From contig JAQXIJ010000061.1 in NCBI GenBank assembly GCA_029007725.1, positions 1 through 64,000 on the forward strand: 64,000 nt of DNA. Reading direction: 5' to 3'. The notes under the pieces were generated by a model. That model saw nothing but the letters and a program-made list of their open reading frames with translations. It made no database searches and had not been told where the DNA came from. Origin of the DNA: Bacillota bacterium (GTDB lineage Bacteria; Bacillota; Clostridia; UBA1381). Of this stretch, positions 31,789 through 40,783 are shown one piece after another. The position numbers and the translations under genes were made by a program. Position 1 is the first letter of the stretch. Every line of letters begins with the position of its first letter.

Positions 31789-33861
31789 ATGGCAAAGAAA
31801 CTTTTAATAGTGGAATCACCGGCAAAGGCAGGCACTATAAAAAAATATCTTGGAAAGGAATATGAGGTGGCGGCATCTATGGGTCATATCATAGACCTTC
31901 CGAAGAGCCAGCTCGGAGTCGATATTGAGCATGGCTTCATGCCTAAATATATTACAATACGAGGCAAGGGCGAGCTTTTGGCAAAGCTTAAGAAGCTTGC
32001 CAAGGCAGCAGATGTTGTATATCTTGCAACAGACCCAGACCGCGAGGGAGAAGCAATAAGCTGGCACATGGCAAAGGCGCTTAACATTGATTTGGAGTCG
32101 GATTGCCGTGTTACATTTAACGAAATTACAAAAACCGCTGTGAAGGCATCTATTAAAGAGCCACGAAAAATTGACATGAATCTAGTTGACGCGCAGCAGG
32201 CAAGAAGAGTTCTTGACAGAATTGTGGGTTATAAAATCAGCCCGATTTTGTGGGAAAAAGTCAAGAAAGGTCTCAGCGCCGGAAGAGTTCAGTCGGTTGC
32301 AACGCGGATGATATGTGATCGTGAGGACGAAATCGAGAATTTTACTCCAAAGGAATACTGGACTGTTGAAGCAGAGGTTGCGGATGAAAAATCCAAAAAG
32401 AAATTCAACGCAAAATATTTCGGCGAAAATAACAAAGAAACCGAACTCTTGAAAGGAGAGGAAGCCGAAAGGGTTATAAAGGATATAGATAAATTTACGG
32501 TAACTGCGGTTAAAAAGAGTGAAATTACGAAAAATCCGCCGCCGCCGTTTACCACAAGTACCCTTCAGCAGGACGCGTCGCGCAAAATTGGATTTTCGAC
32601 ATATAAAACGATGCAGACGGCACAGACACTGTATGAAGGTGTGAATATCGGTGGAAAATTCGGTACAATCGGTCTTATCACATATATGAGAACCGATTCG
32701 CTGAGAATTTCCGTCGAAGCTCAGCGCGAAGCTATAGGATATCTTACAGCGGAATATGGAAAAGAATATGTACGTCCGCGTCAGTACAAGGCTAATAAAA
32801 ACGCGCAGGACGCTCATGAGGCAATTCGTCCGACCAGCATAAATATCACTCCGTCACAGATCCGTGATAAGCTGTCAAACGACCAATTTAAGCTTTACAA
32901 ACTTATTTGGGAAAGATTTGCGGCTTCACAGATGGCGGCAGCTATATATGATTCAGTCAGCGCGACGCTTAATTCGGGTACACATACCTTTAAGGCAAGC
33001 GGTTCTCAGATAAAGTTCAAGGGATATCTGATGGTGTATGAAGAAGGCAGCGATGACAAAAAGGAAAAGATGAAAATGCTTCCGCCAATTGAAAAAGATG
33101 AGGTGGCAGAAGTTAAGTCGATAGATTCGATGCAGCACTTTACAAAGCCGCCGGCACGATATTCCGAAGCGGCACTAGTGCACGCTCTTGAAGAAAACGG
33201 AATCGGCCGCCCGAGTACCTATGCGCCGACGATAACAACCATTGTTTCGCGCGGATATGTGCGCAGAATTAAAAAGCAGCTTGTTCCAACAGAGCTCGGA
33301 ATGATAACAACCGATATAATGAAAAAGCATTTCAAGGAAATTGTGGATGTTGAGTTTACTGCCGGCATGGAAAAGGAACTTGATGAGGTTGAAGACGGAA
33401 AACTCGGCTGGGTAAGCGTTTTGTCCGGTTTCTATCCGGACTTCAGCAAAAATCTGGAAAAAGCGACTGCAGCCATAGAAAAGGTGAAAATTAAGGACGA
33501 GGAATCCGATGTTGTATGTGAAAAATGTGGCAGAAAAATGGTTTATAAAATTAGCAAATTTGGAAAATTTCTGGCTTGCCCGGGATATCCAGAGTGTAAA
33601 AATACAAAGACCATACGTAATGAAACAGGAGTTAAGTGCCCGAAATGCGGTGGAGAAATTCTTTCGAAAAAGTCGCGCAAGGGCAAAATCTACTTTGGCT
33701 GCGAGAATAATCCGAAGTGTGATTTTATGGTATGGGATACGCCTGTAAAGAACGAAAAATGTCCTCAGTGTGGCGGAGTTTTGCTTAAGAAAAAGGGTAA
33801 AAGCGCAAAAATTTACTGTACAAACGAAAACTGTAAATATGAAAGGAAACCGTCAAAATGA
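31789..33861 (+). CDS. topA: DNA topoisomerase I
   Basis: TopA relaxes negative supercoils. The 690-residue type IA enzyme begins KKLLIVESPAKAGTIKKYLG (TOPRIM) and has DPDREGEAISWH near residue 81. The active-site Tyr is in LITYMRTDSLRIS near 298. Three C-terminal zinc-ribbon modules follow: CEKCGRKM/CPGYPEC, CPKCGGEI/CENNPKC and CPQCGGVL/CTNENC. GGAGG lies 7 nt before ATG. Its stop overlaps the trmFO start by 4 nt, the usual topA-trmFO order. Confidence 0.97.
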   Translation: MAKKLLIVESPAKAGTIKKYLGKEYEVAASMGHIIDLPKSQLGVDIEHGFMPKYITIRGKGELLAKLKKLAKAADVVYLATDPDREGEAISWHMAKALNIDLESDCRVTFNEITKTAVKASIKEPRKIDMNLVDAQQARRVLDRIVGYKISPILWEKVKKGLSAGRVQSVATRMICDREDEIENFTPKEYWTVEAEVADEKSKKKFNAKYFGENNKETELLKGEEAERVIKDIDKFTVTAVKKSEITKNPPPPFTTSTLQQDASRKIGFSTYKTMQTAQTLYEGVNIGGKFGTIGLITYMRTDSLRISVEAQREAIGYLTAEYGKEYVRPRQYKANKNAQDAHEAIRPTSINITPSQIRDKLSNDQFKLYKLIWERFAASQMAAAIYDSVSATLNSGTHTFKASGSQIKFKGYLMVYEEGSDDKKEKMKMLPPIEKDEVAEVKSIDSMQHFTKPPARYSEAALVHALEENGIGRPSTYAPTITTIVSRGYVRRIKKQLVPTELGMITTDIMKKHFKEIVDVEFTAGMEKELDEVEDGKLGWVSVLSGFYPDFSKNLEKATAAIEKVKIKDEESDVVCEKCGRKMVYKISKFGKFLACPGYPECKNTKTIRNETGVKCPKCGGEILSKKSRKGKIYFGCENNPKCDFMVWDTPVKNEKCPQCGGVLLKKKGKSAKIYCTNENCKYERKPSK

Positions 33862-35165
33862 GAGTAAAGGTAATCGGAGCGGGACTTGCAGGATGCGAAG
33901 CTACATGGCAGCTTGTAAGACAGGGGATTGAGGTTGAGCTTTGTGAAATGAAGCCGCAAAAATATTCGCCTGCGCATCACAGCGAAGGCTTTTGCGAACT
34001 GGTGTGTTCAAACTCACTGAAGGCGGACAGAATAGAAAATGCCTGCGGACTTTTAAAAGAAGAAATGCGTCTTTTTGATTCGGTGATAATGCAGGCGGCG
34101 GACGTTGCACGCGTGCCGGCAGGCGGTGCACTGGCCGTGGACAGGGACGTTTTTTCGGACTATGTCACAAAGATGATAAAAAGTAATCCTTTGGTTACTG
34201 TGAAAACCGGTGAGGTTAGCAAAATCGATACAGATGAATATACGATTGTTGCAACCGGACCGCTTACTTCAAAAAGCCTTTCGAAGGAAATTGCAAAGCT
34301 CACCGGAAGTGAGGGACTTTACTTTTATGACGCTGCTGCACCAATAGTGTCGAAGGACAGCATTAATATGGAAAGAGTATTTTATGGCGCGAGGTATGGG
34401 CGCGGTACCGCAGATTATATAAACTGCCCCATGACAAGAGATGAGTATAGCGCGTTTTATAACGAGCTTATAAATGCCGAAACAACGACGCTTAAAGAAT
34501 TTGAAAACAAAAAGGTTTTTGAAGGCTGTATGCCGGTAGAGGTCATGGCAAAGCGCGGAGAACGAACATTGCTTTTTGGACCGTTAAAGCCGGTCGGACT
34601 GATTAATCCACAAACCGGAAAGGATGATTTTTATGCCGTAGTTCAGTTGCGTCAGGACAATAAGGAAGCATCGCTTTATAATTTAGTTGGCTTTCAGACA
34701 AATCTGAAATGGGGCGAGCAAAAACGCGTGTTTTCTAAGATATCCGGGCTCGAAAACGCGGAGTTTGTTCGTTATGGTGTAATGCACCGCAACACGTATA
34801 TCGACGCACCGAGGGTGATCAACAGATTCTATCAGATGAAAAAATATCCTAAAGTTTTTTTTGCGGGGCAGATTACCGGAGTTGAGGGATATGTGGAATC
34901 TGCTTCCTCTGGAGTTTTGGCGGGATATAATATGGCGCGTATGATGTTGGGAAAGACCATGACAGAACCGAGTTCAAAAACGGCAATCGGCGCGCTTCCG
35001 CTGTATATTTCAAATGAATCAATTGAAAAACTGCAACCGATGAACGCAAACTTCGGAATTATAGATTCGCTCGAAAAACGAGTGCGGAACAAACAGGAGC
35101 GATACAGGATTATTGCGGAAAATGCTTTGGATATTGTAAAAAGCAAGGTGGATTCTGATGAATAA
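33858..35165 (+). CDS. trmFO: Methylenetetrahydrofolate-tRNA-(uracil-5-)-methyltransferase TrmFO
   Basis: TrmFO is an FAD-dependent, folate-using enzyme that makes m5U54 in tRNA. In the 435-residue protein the FAD fold begins VKVIGAGLAGCEATWQLVRQ. EMKPQKYSPAHHSEGFCELV and SNSLKADRIENACGLLKEEM follow near residues 32-70. GCMPVEVMAKRG near 224 and FFAGQITGVEGYVESASSGV near 334 are also present. It overlaps topA and the next gene and is probably translationally coupled to both. Confidence 0.96.
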   Translation: MRVKVIGAGLAGCEATWQLVRQGIEVELCEMKPQKYSPAHHSEGFCELVCSNSLKADRIENACGLLKEEMRLFDSVIMQAADVARVPAGGALAVDRDVFSDYVTKMIKSNPLVTVKTGEVSKIDTDEYTIVATGPLTSKSLSKEIAKLTGSEGLYFYDAAAPIVSKDSINMERVFYGARYGRGTADYINCPMTRDEYSAFYNELINAETTTLKEFENKKVFEGCMPVEVMAKRGERTLLFGPLKPVGLINPQTGKDDFYAVVQLRQDNKEASLYNLVGFQTNLKWGEQKRVFSKISGLENAEFVRYGVMHRNTYIDAPRVINRFYQMKKYPKVFFAGQITGVEGYVESASSGVLAGYNMARMMLGKTMTEPSSKTAIGALPLYISNESIEKLQPMNANFGIIDSLEKRVRNKQERYRIIAENALDIVKSKVDSDE

Positions 35166-35595
35166 GCTTAATAAAGATGAAATAACAATGCTTAAAATTG
35201 CGGTGGCTACGGTGCTTTCTACACTGATTTTGTTTTTTATCATTCACCCGTATGCAAACAGACAGACAGTGCAGAACGAGGAGCAGACAACCATAAATTC
35301 CGACGGAGAAGAGATAAAAAAACCGATTTTCACATATTATGTTACATCAGCCGACTTAAAGGACAAGGAAATTAAAGCTTGCCTTGAAAGGCTGACCGAG
35401 GAATATGGCACAAGGGTGGTTTTTGAAATAAAAAACGTCAGTGAAAATAGAAAGCTGCTTGACGAATATCCTGTAAAGGATCGTACGCCTGCACTAATAA
35501 TGCAGGACCGAAACGGAAATGTTTCGGATATATTGTTTAAAACCGCAGAATACAAAAATTTAAAAGAGTCACTGGAACGGGTTTTGGAAAATTAA
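35158..35595 (+). CDS. Membrane-anchored protein of unknown function, thioredoxin-fold-like
   Basis: The 145-residue protein has one N-terminal membrane anchor (residues about 12-30) and an extracytoplasmic domain. The domain pattern resembles a thioredoxin-like fold (FTYYVTSADL, then an amphipathic helix, RVVFEIKNVSENRKLLDEY, RTPALIMQDRNGNV) with the cis-Pro-like TPALIM. It lacks a CxxC motif, so it is not a standard redox protein. It overlaps trmFO by 8 nt and ends 15 nt before argS. Confidence 0.7.
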   Translation: MNKLNKDEITMLKIAVATVLSTLILFFIIHPYANRQTVQNEEQTTINSDGEEIKKPIFTYYVTSADLKDKEIKACLERLTEEYGTRVVFEIKNVSENRKLLDEYPVKDRTPALIMQDRNGNVSDILFKTAEYKNLKESLERVLEN

Positions 35596-35610
35596 AAAAA
35601 GGGGTATCAT

Positions 35611-37311
35611 ATGGATTATAGAGAATATACAATAAATAAAATTGCTGAGGCAGCGGGTCTTGAAAAAAGCATTATTACGGCTACGATTGAAATTCCACCG
35701 GAGCAAAAGTTGGGTGATTTGGCTTTTCCATGCTTCGTATTAGCAAAAGTACTGCGCAAAGCTCCGCCGGTTATTGCCAAGGAGCTGGCGGAAAAATTTT
35801 CGGCTGACGAACATATAGCAAAAGCAGAAGCTGTAGGCGGATATTTGAATTTTTTCTATAACAGGGAGGACTTTACAAAAAATGTAATAAACGAAGTAAA
35901 TACTAAAAAGGGAGACTTCGGAAAATCAGACATAGGCAGTGGAAAGACAGTTCTTGTTGAATTTTCTTCACCGAATATTGCAAAGCCGTTCCACATTGGA
36001 CATCTGTTTTCTACAGCTGTCGGCAATTCTCTAGAAAGAATATATAGACAGCTTGGATATGATACAGTAAAAATAAATCATCTGGGTGATTGGGGCACAC
36101 AATTCGGAAAGCTCATCTGTGCATATAAAAAATGGGGAGACAAGGAAGCAATTGAAAAGAACCCGATAAACGAGCTGCTCAAGATATATGTAAAATTCCA
36201 TGAAGAGGCAGAAAAAAATCCTGAGTTGGAGGATGAGGCAAGAGAATATTTTAAAAAGCTGGAAAACGGTGACAAGGAGGAAACCGAGTTGTGGCAGCAT
36301 TTCCGAGATTTAAGCCTCGTCGAATTTAAACGTGTATATGATATGCTGGGCGTCAGCTTCGATTCATATGCGGGTGAGAGCTTCTATACAGACAAAATGT
36401 CCGAAATAGTAGATATTTTGCGTGAGAAAAATCTACTTGTTGAAAGCGATGGCGCACAGGTCGTTGATTTGTCCGAACTGAATGTTCCGCCATGTATAAT
36501 TTTGAAATCAGACGGTGCAACAATTTATGCAACGCGTGATATTGCAGCGGCGCTTTATCGTCACAGAACATATAATTTTTATAAGAACATATACGTTGTA
36601 GGAACACCGCAGGCACTACATTTTAAGCAGATTTTTGCGGTTATGAAAAAGGCAGGCTGGGACTGGGCGGACGACTGCGTTCATGTAGGCTTCGGATTGG
36701 TTAAATTCCCTGACAAAAAGTTGTCTACACGGCATGGTGACGTGGTATTTTTAGAAGATGTTCTGAAGGAATCAGTTCAAAAAACCTATGATATCATTGC
36801 GGAAAACAGTCCGGAAATGGAAAACAAGCAAGAAGTTGCACAAAAGATAGGCATAGGAGCAATTTTGTATACCTTTCTAAAAAATTCGCGTGAAAAGGAT
36901 ATTGTATTCAGTTGGGACAGTATGCTTGACTTTGAGGGGGAATCTGCGCCGTATGTACAGTACAGTTATGCACGCGGGAAGAGCATTTTAAGACGCAGCG
37001 GCGAATGCGATTTTGATGGAGCGGACTTTTCTGCAGTTACATCTGATGACGAATATGCGCTTGTGTCGCAACTGAATGAATTTGGAACGGCTGTTGCAGA
37101 CGCAGCGGACAAAAACGAGCCGTTTTATGTGAACCGGTATGTCACTAATCTCGCACGATTGTTTAATAAATTCTATAACAGCTGTCCTATTTTGAAGGAG
37201 AATGTTGCACCGGAGGTTAAAAAGGCACGTCTGGCAATAGTAAGCGCAACCTGCGAGGTTATACATTCGGCACTGGGACTTTTGGGCATAGAAACAGTGG
37301 AAAGTATGTAA
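35611..37311 (+). CDS. argS: Arginyl-tRNA synthetase
   Basis: ArgS charges tRNA-Arg. The 566-residue class I synthetase has the arginyl N-terminal domain. The HIGH motif is in SSPNIAKPFHIGHLFSTAVG near residues 117-136. HLGDWGTQFGKLI near 155 and KLSTRHGDVVFL near 370 (KMSK-equivalent, as usual in ArgS) follow. The DALR anticodon domain contains APYVQYSYARGKSIL near 445. GGGG lies before ATG 35611. A tRNA-Arg(CCG) gene lies at 47.2 kb. Confidence 0.96.
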   Translation: MDYREYTINKIAEAAGLEKSIITATIEIPPEQKLGDLAFPCFVLAKVLRKAPPVIAKELAEKFSADEHIAKAEAVGGYLNFFYNREDFTKNVINEVNTKKGDFGKSDIGSGKTVLVEFSSPNIAKPFHIGHLFSTAVGNSLERIYRQLGYDTVKINHLGDWGTQFGKLICAYKKWGDKEAIEKNPINELLKIYVKFHEEAEKNPELEDEAREYFKKLENGDKEETELWQHFRDLSLVEFKRVYDMLGVSFDSYAGESFYTDKMSEIVDILREKNLLVESDGAQVVDLSELNVPPCIILKSDGATIYATRDIAAALYRHRTYNFYKNIYVVGTPQALHFKQIFAVMKKAGWDWADDCVHVGFGLVKFPDKKLSTRHGDVVFLEDVLKESVQKTYDIIAENSPEMENKQEVAQKIGIGAILYTFLKNSREKDIVFSWDSMLDFEGESAPYVQYSYARGKSILRRSGECDFDGADFSAVTSDDEYALVSQLNEFGTAVADAADKNEPFYVNRYVTNLARLFNKFYNSCPILKENVAPEVKKARLAIVSATCEVIHSALGLLGIETVESM

Positions 37312-37324
37312 TGGGGGGTTGATG

Positions 37325-37570
37325 ATGGAAAGCAGAGTAGCCGTTATAGGCATAGTGGTTGAAAATTTCGATTCGGTGGAGAAACTTAATATGCTGCTGC
37401 ATGAGTATTCGGCATATATTATAGCCAGAATGGGAATACCATATAAAAAGCGCAAAGTTTCGATTATAAGTGTTGCAATTGACGCACCGAACGATGTTAT
37501 AAGCGCGCTTTCCGGAAAGATTGGAAGGCTTGACGGAATTACTTCAAAGACGCTGTATGCGAAACTGTAG
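37325..37570 (+). CDS. TM1266-family putative iron-only hydrogenase system regulator
   Basis: The 81-residue ACT/NikR-C-like protein matches the TM1266 family, named from co-occurrence with [FeFe]-hydrogenase maturation genes. RVAVIGIVVENFDSVEKLN, HEYSAYIIARMGIPY and DVISALSGKIGRLDGI cover nearly the whole family pattern. No hydrogenase gene is in this window. GGGGGG ends 6 nt before ATG 37325; ATG 37322 is an alternative. Confidence 0.85.
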   Translation: MESRVAVIGIVVENFDSVEKLNMLLHEYSAYIIARMGIPYKKRKVSIISVAIDAPNDVISALSGKIGRLDGITSKTLYAKL

Positions 37571-37593
37571 GATGATAAATAGGAAACATAACA

Positions 37594-38286
37594 ATGAAAG
37601 AAACGATTTATACAATTCCGGTAAATGAGGCTTTTGAGCAGAACTGCAAATGTCCATTGTGCTTTCTTGAAGAAAAGCTTGAGGCCGAGGCGGTGGAATA
37701 TGCGCTTGGACCCGCAATGATGGAGCCGGATTGCCGCGAAATTTCAAATAAAAAGGGCTATTGCAACAAGCATTTTGAAATGATGTACAGACAGCCGAAT
37801 AAGCTACCGCTTGCACTTGTTTTGGATACGCACCTTGAATATGTAAGAAAAATGATTGAGCAAACAGAACTTAAGCCACAGAAAAAAAGACTTTTTAAAT
37901 CTAAAGACACCATAGAAAAAACGAGTTTGCAGCCGATTATTGACTCTTGCATGATATGTGAGAAAATAGAGCATACAATGTCACGCTATTATGACGTTCT
38001 TTTGCTGATGTGGAAAAATGATGATGAGTTTAAAACAAAATTTGAGACTTCAAGCGGTTTTTGTCTGCCGCATTTTGAAAAGATGTATAAAATTTGCGAT
38101 AGTGATGCTTTTGCGCACGCGCTGTTTAAAAAGGAACTCTGTGTACTTGAGGATCTGCAGCATGATATACACAAGTTTACCCTGAAATTTGATTACCGAA
38201 ACAAGGATATGGAGTGGGGGAATGCAAAGGATGCCCCAATACGCACGGTTGAAAAGCTAGCAGGATATATAAATAATAAAGACTGA
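37594..38286 (+). CDS. Cys-rich protein, DUF6062-like
   Basis: The 230-residue soluble protein has CKCPLCFLEEKLE near residues 18-30, GYCNKHFEMMY near 54-64, a second CMICEKI near 118 and GFCLPHFEKMY near 152-162. It is therefore a tandem repeat of a CxxC plus CxxHF unit, which probably binds metal or a cluster. It resembles clostridial proteins grouped as DUF6062; the name is from memory. The function is unknown. It begins 23 nt after the TM1266-like gene. Confidence 0.7.
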   Translation: MKETIYTIPVNEAFEQNCKCPLCFLEEKLEAEAVEYALGPAMMEPDCREISNKKGYCNKHFEMMYRQPNKLPLALVLDTHLEYVRKMIEQTELKPQKKRLFKSKDTIEKTSLQPIIDSCMICEKIEHTMSRYYDVLLLMWKNDDEFKTKFETSSGFCLPHFEKMYKICDSDAFAHALFKKELCVLEDLQHDIHKFTLKFDYRNKDMEWGNAKDAPIRTVEKLAGYINNKD

Positions 38287-38293
38287 TGTTATG

Positions 38294-38327
38294 AAAAAAG
38301 CACGGTGCATAAACACTGTGCTTTTTT
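38294..38327. terminator. Symmetric terminator between the Cys-rich gene and the LysR gene
   Basis: AAAAAAGCACGGTG and CACTGTGCTTTTTT form a stem with a short loop, able to work in both directions. Confidence 0.85.
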
Positions 38328-38329
38328 GA

Positions 38330-39214
38330 CTATGCTGATAAACTCAAAATCATTCGTTCCAGTTCTTTTGCGGCAACGCTTAATGGCTGGTATTTTCTTT
38401 TTATAAGACAAATGCTTCTGGAAGGGATTTTTTCAATAAGTTCGACTATTCGCACATTGTCCGACGGATGTATAAATTCGCGTGGAACAAATCCGATGCC
38501 GAGGTTTGCTTCTACCATAGGCAAAATTTGGTCAGCAGTGAAGGCTTCGATGTCGGGACGATATACAAGACCGTAGCTTGAAAAAAATTCTGAATAAAAT
38601 TCAAAAGATTTTGTGTCGGAGCCGAGGGAAATAAGCGGATAGTTTTTAAAATCTGCAAGTGAAACCTTCTTACCTATAAGAGCGGTGAAATCCGGCGGAC
38701 AGATAGCTGTTTCGTGTATGTGTTTTATATTAGTTTGAACGAGGGAGGCAGAAACAGATGTAGGAGTGGTAATTACTGCAAAATCCGCGACACCCTCATT
38801 TATAGCACACATCGCCTGTGGCGTTGAATAATTGCTGATTCTGAGCTTTATTTTAGGATAAAGCATCCGGTATTTTTTTAGAACTGGCAACAGCAAACAC
38901 CGCAGTGCAACTTCGCTTGCTGCAACAAAAACCGTGCCGCTTGCGAGATTTGTGCTATTAGTAATTTCTGCTTCTGCTGCCTCAATATGCTCAAAGGCAA
39001 TGCGGACGTGACTGTACAGTTTTTCGCCTTCAATAGTCAGCTTCATGCCGCGGTTTGTCCGTGAAAAAAGCGGACAGCCGAGCTGACTTTCAAGATTTTT
39101 TATGGTTCGTGTAAGATTCGGCTGATTATTCAGCAAAAACTTGGCAGCATGGGATATACTTCCATATTTCGCCACATAATAGAACACTCTGTAATAGTCA
39201 TAGCTTATATTCAT
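38330..39214 (-). CDS. LysR-family transcriptional regulator
   Basis: The 294-residue protein has an N-terminal winged HTH (YYRVFYYVAKYGSISHAAKF, LLNNQPNLTRTIKNLESQLG, LFSRTNRGMKLTIEGEKLY). A LysR effector domain follows from about residue 90 (LASGTVFVAASEVALRCLLL, MVEANLGIGFVPREF). The effector is unknown. ATG 39214 is chosen because GGAG precedes it and the family HTH begins there; a longer in-frame extension upstream is Ile/Asn-rich and unlike the family. Divergent targets are not evident: the upstream gene glmM runs the same way. Confidence 0.92.
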   Translation of the reverse strand: MNISYDYYRVFYYVAKYGSISHAAKFLLNNQPNLTRTIKNLESQLGCPLFSRTNRGMKLTIEGEKLYSHVRIAFEHIEAAEAEITNSTNLASGTVFVAASEVALRCLLLPVLKKYRMLYPKIKLRISNYSTPQAMCAINEGVADFAVITTPTSVSASLVQTNIKHIHETAICPPDFTALIGKKVSLADFKNYPLISLGSDTKSFEFYSEFFSSYGLVYRPDIEAFTADQILPMVEANLGIGFVPREFIHPSDNVRIVELIEKIPSRSICLIKRKYQPLSVAAKELERMILSLSA

Positions 39215-39319
39215 ATAAAAACTCCAATATATTATAATGATATTGTTAATATGCGTATTATAATTTTTACACATATAGTTAATAGTATTATAATATTAAA
39301 GATATCAAATGTTAATATT

Positions 39320-39384
39320 GCAATTTGTATTATTCTGCCATAGTAGGGTATGTTTTCTATTGTCCGTTTTACTGGTTCTGTTCA
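39320..39384 (-). repeat. Solitary left end of the IS3-type element
   Basis: Read on the minus strand from 39384, TGAACAGAACCAGT is identical to the left end at 302-315. Similarity continues for about 60 bases (AATAGAAAA, TACCCT, CTATGG, then the AT-rich spacer) with small differences, and stops before any orfA sequence. The second half of the ribosome-site hairpin is degraded. It lies between glmM and the LysR gene. Confidence 0.75.
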
Positions 39385-39412
39385 TTCTTTACTAATTGAG
39401 GAATATTATTTT

Positions 39413-40762
39413 TTAGTTGAGACGTGCTTCTATTATATTCGCAAGGTAGCGAGCTTTTTGTGTAATTATATCCTGATTTTCGCCTTCGATCATTACACGT
39501 ACGCAAGGCTCTGTGCCTGAAGCTCGAACCAAAACGCGGCCTTTTCCGGCAAATTCATCTTCAAGATGCTGAATCTCGTCAATGATTACCGGATCACTTG
39601 TATAATTCTTCTTTTTCTTGTTTGATACTTTTGCATTGACAATGCATTGCGGCATTGTTTCATATATTTTTGCAAGATCAGACATTTTCTTGCCCGAGAG
39701 TTTAAGAATTTTCAAAAGATTAAGAGCAGAAACAAGTCCGTCACCTGTAGTGTTGTGGTTAAGGAAGATGATGTGACCGGAAGCCTCTCCGCCGAGGCTA
39801 TAGCCGGATTTAAGCATTTCCTCAAGTACATATCTGTCGCCTACGGCCGTCTGAACGGTATTTATGCCAAGTTCTTCGGCTTTTAAGATAAGTCCGAGAT
39901 TTGACATAACCGTAACAACAAGGGTGTCCTTTCTGAGCATTCCCTGTGATTTTAGATAATTTGCACAGATAAGCATAACCTTGTCCCCATCGATAACGTT
40001 TCCGAGCTCGTCAATTACCATAAGTCTGTCGGCGTCACCGTCGAAAGAAAGACCAATGTCGACATTGATATTCTTTACATAATTGCTGAAATCAGAGGTA
40101 TGCGTTGAACCACAGTTAAGATTAACGTTGGTGCCATTGGGGTGGTTATGCACCACAAATGCTTCGCCGCCAAGCGCAGAAATTACGCGCGGAGCCGTTT
40201 TGTAGCTTGCACCATTTGCGCAGTCTATCGCAATGCGCATGTCGTTTAGATCGCAGTCAATTACATTTTTTGCAAATTCAGTATAGTCCTCAACCGCCGT
40301 TTCGCAGTGTTTTACCGTTCCAACGTCATCTCCTGTGGGCATATCAATTTCTTCGGCATTGTCAAGGATAATTGCTTCAATTCTTTCTTCAATTGTGTCG
40401 CTGAGCTTATAGCCGTTTGAATTAAATATTTTTATTCCGTTGTATTCGGCGGAATTGTGCGAAGCGGAAATCATAATTCCTGCCTCGGCTTCATATTTTC
40501 TTGTAAGATAGGCAACTGCAGGTGTCGGAATTATGCCGAGCGTGACAACCTGTGCGCCGACAGAGCAAAGCCCTGCAGCGAGTGCGGATTCAAGCATATC
40601 GCAGGATATACGCGTATCCTTCCCGATAAGAATTTTTGGTTTTCTGTGGCACTCTTCGGTGAGTACAAATGCGGCTGCCTGACCGATTTTAAATGCAATT
40701 TCGCAGGTTAGTTCTTGATTTGCAACGCCTCTTGCGCCGTCTGTTCCGAATAATCTTCCCAT
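39413..40762 (-). CDS. glmM: Phosphoglucosamine mutase
   Basis: GlmM converts glucosamine-6-P to glucosamine-1-P for cell-wall synthesis. The 449-residue protein begins MGRLFGTDGARG and has the phosphoserine loop GIMISASHNSAEYNGIKIF near residues 96-114. The metal loop is LSFDGDADRLMVID near 240, the sugar-binding loop GGEASGHIIF near 325, and the phosphate-binding loop VRASGTEPCVRVMIEG near 411. ATG 40762 lies 5 nt after GGAGG. It follows glmS by 21 nt, so both are in one operon. Confidence 0.96.
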   Translation of the reverse strand: MGRLFGTDGARGVANQELTCEIAFKIGQAAAFVLTEECHRKPKILIGKDTRISCDMLESALAAGLCSVGAQVVTLGIIPTPAVAYLTRKYEAEAGIMISASHNSAEYNGIKIFNSNGYKLSDTIEERIEAIILDNAEEIDMPTGDDVGTVKHCETAVEDYTEFAKNVIDCDLNDMRIAIDCANGASYKTAPRVISALGGEAFVVHNHPNGTNVNLNCGSTHTSDFSNYVKNINVDIGLSFDGDADRLMVIDELGNVIDGDKVMLICANYLKSQGMLRKDTLVVTVMSNLGLILKAEELGINTVQTAVGDRYVLEEMLKSGYSLGGEASGHIIFLNHNTTGDGLVSALNLLKILKLSGKKMSDLAKIYETMPQCIVNAKVSNKKKKNYTSDPVIIDEIQHLEDEFAGKGRVLVRASGTEPCVRVMIEGENQDIITQKARYLANIIEARLN

Positions 40763-40783
40763 ATTTTCCTCCAAAAAGTATTT

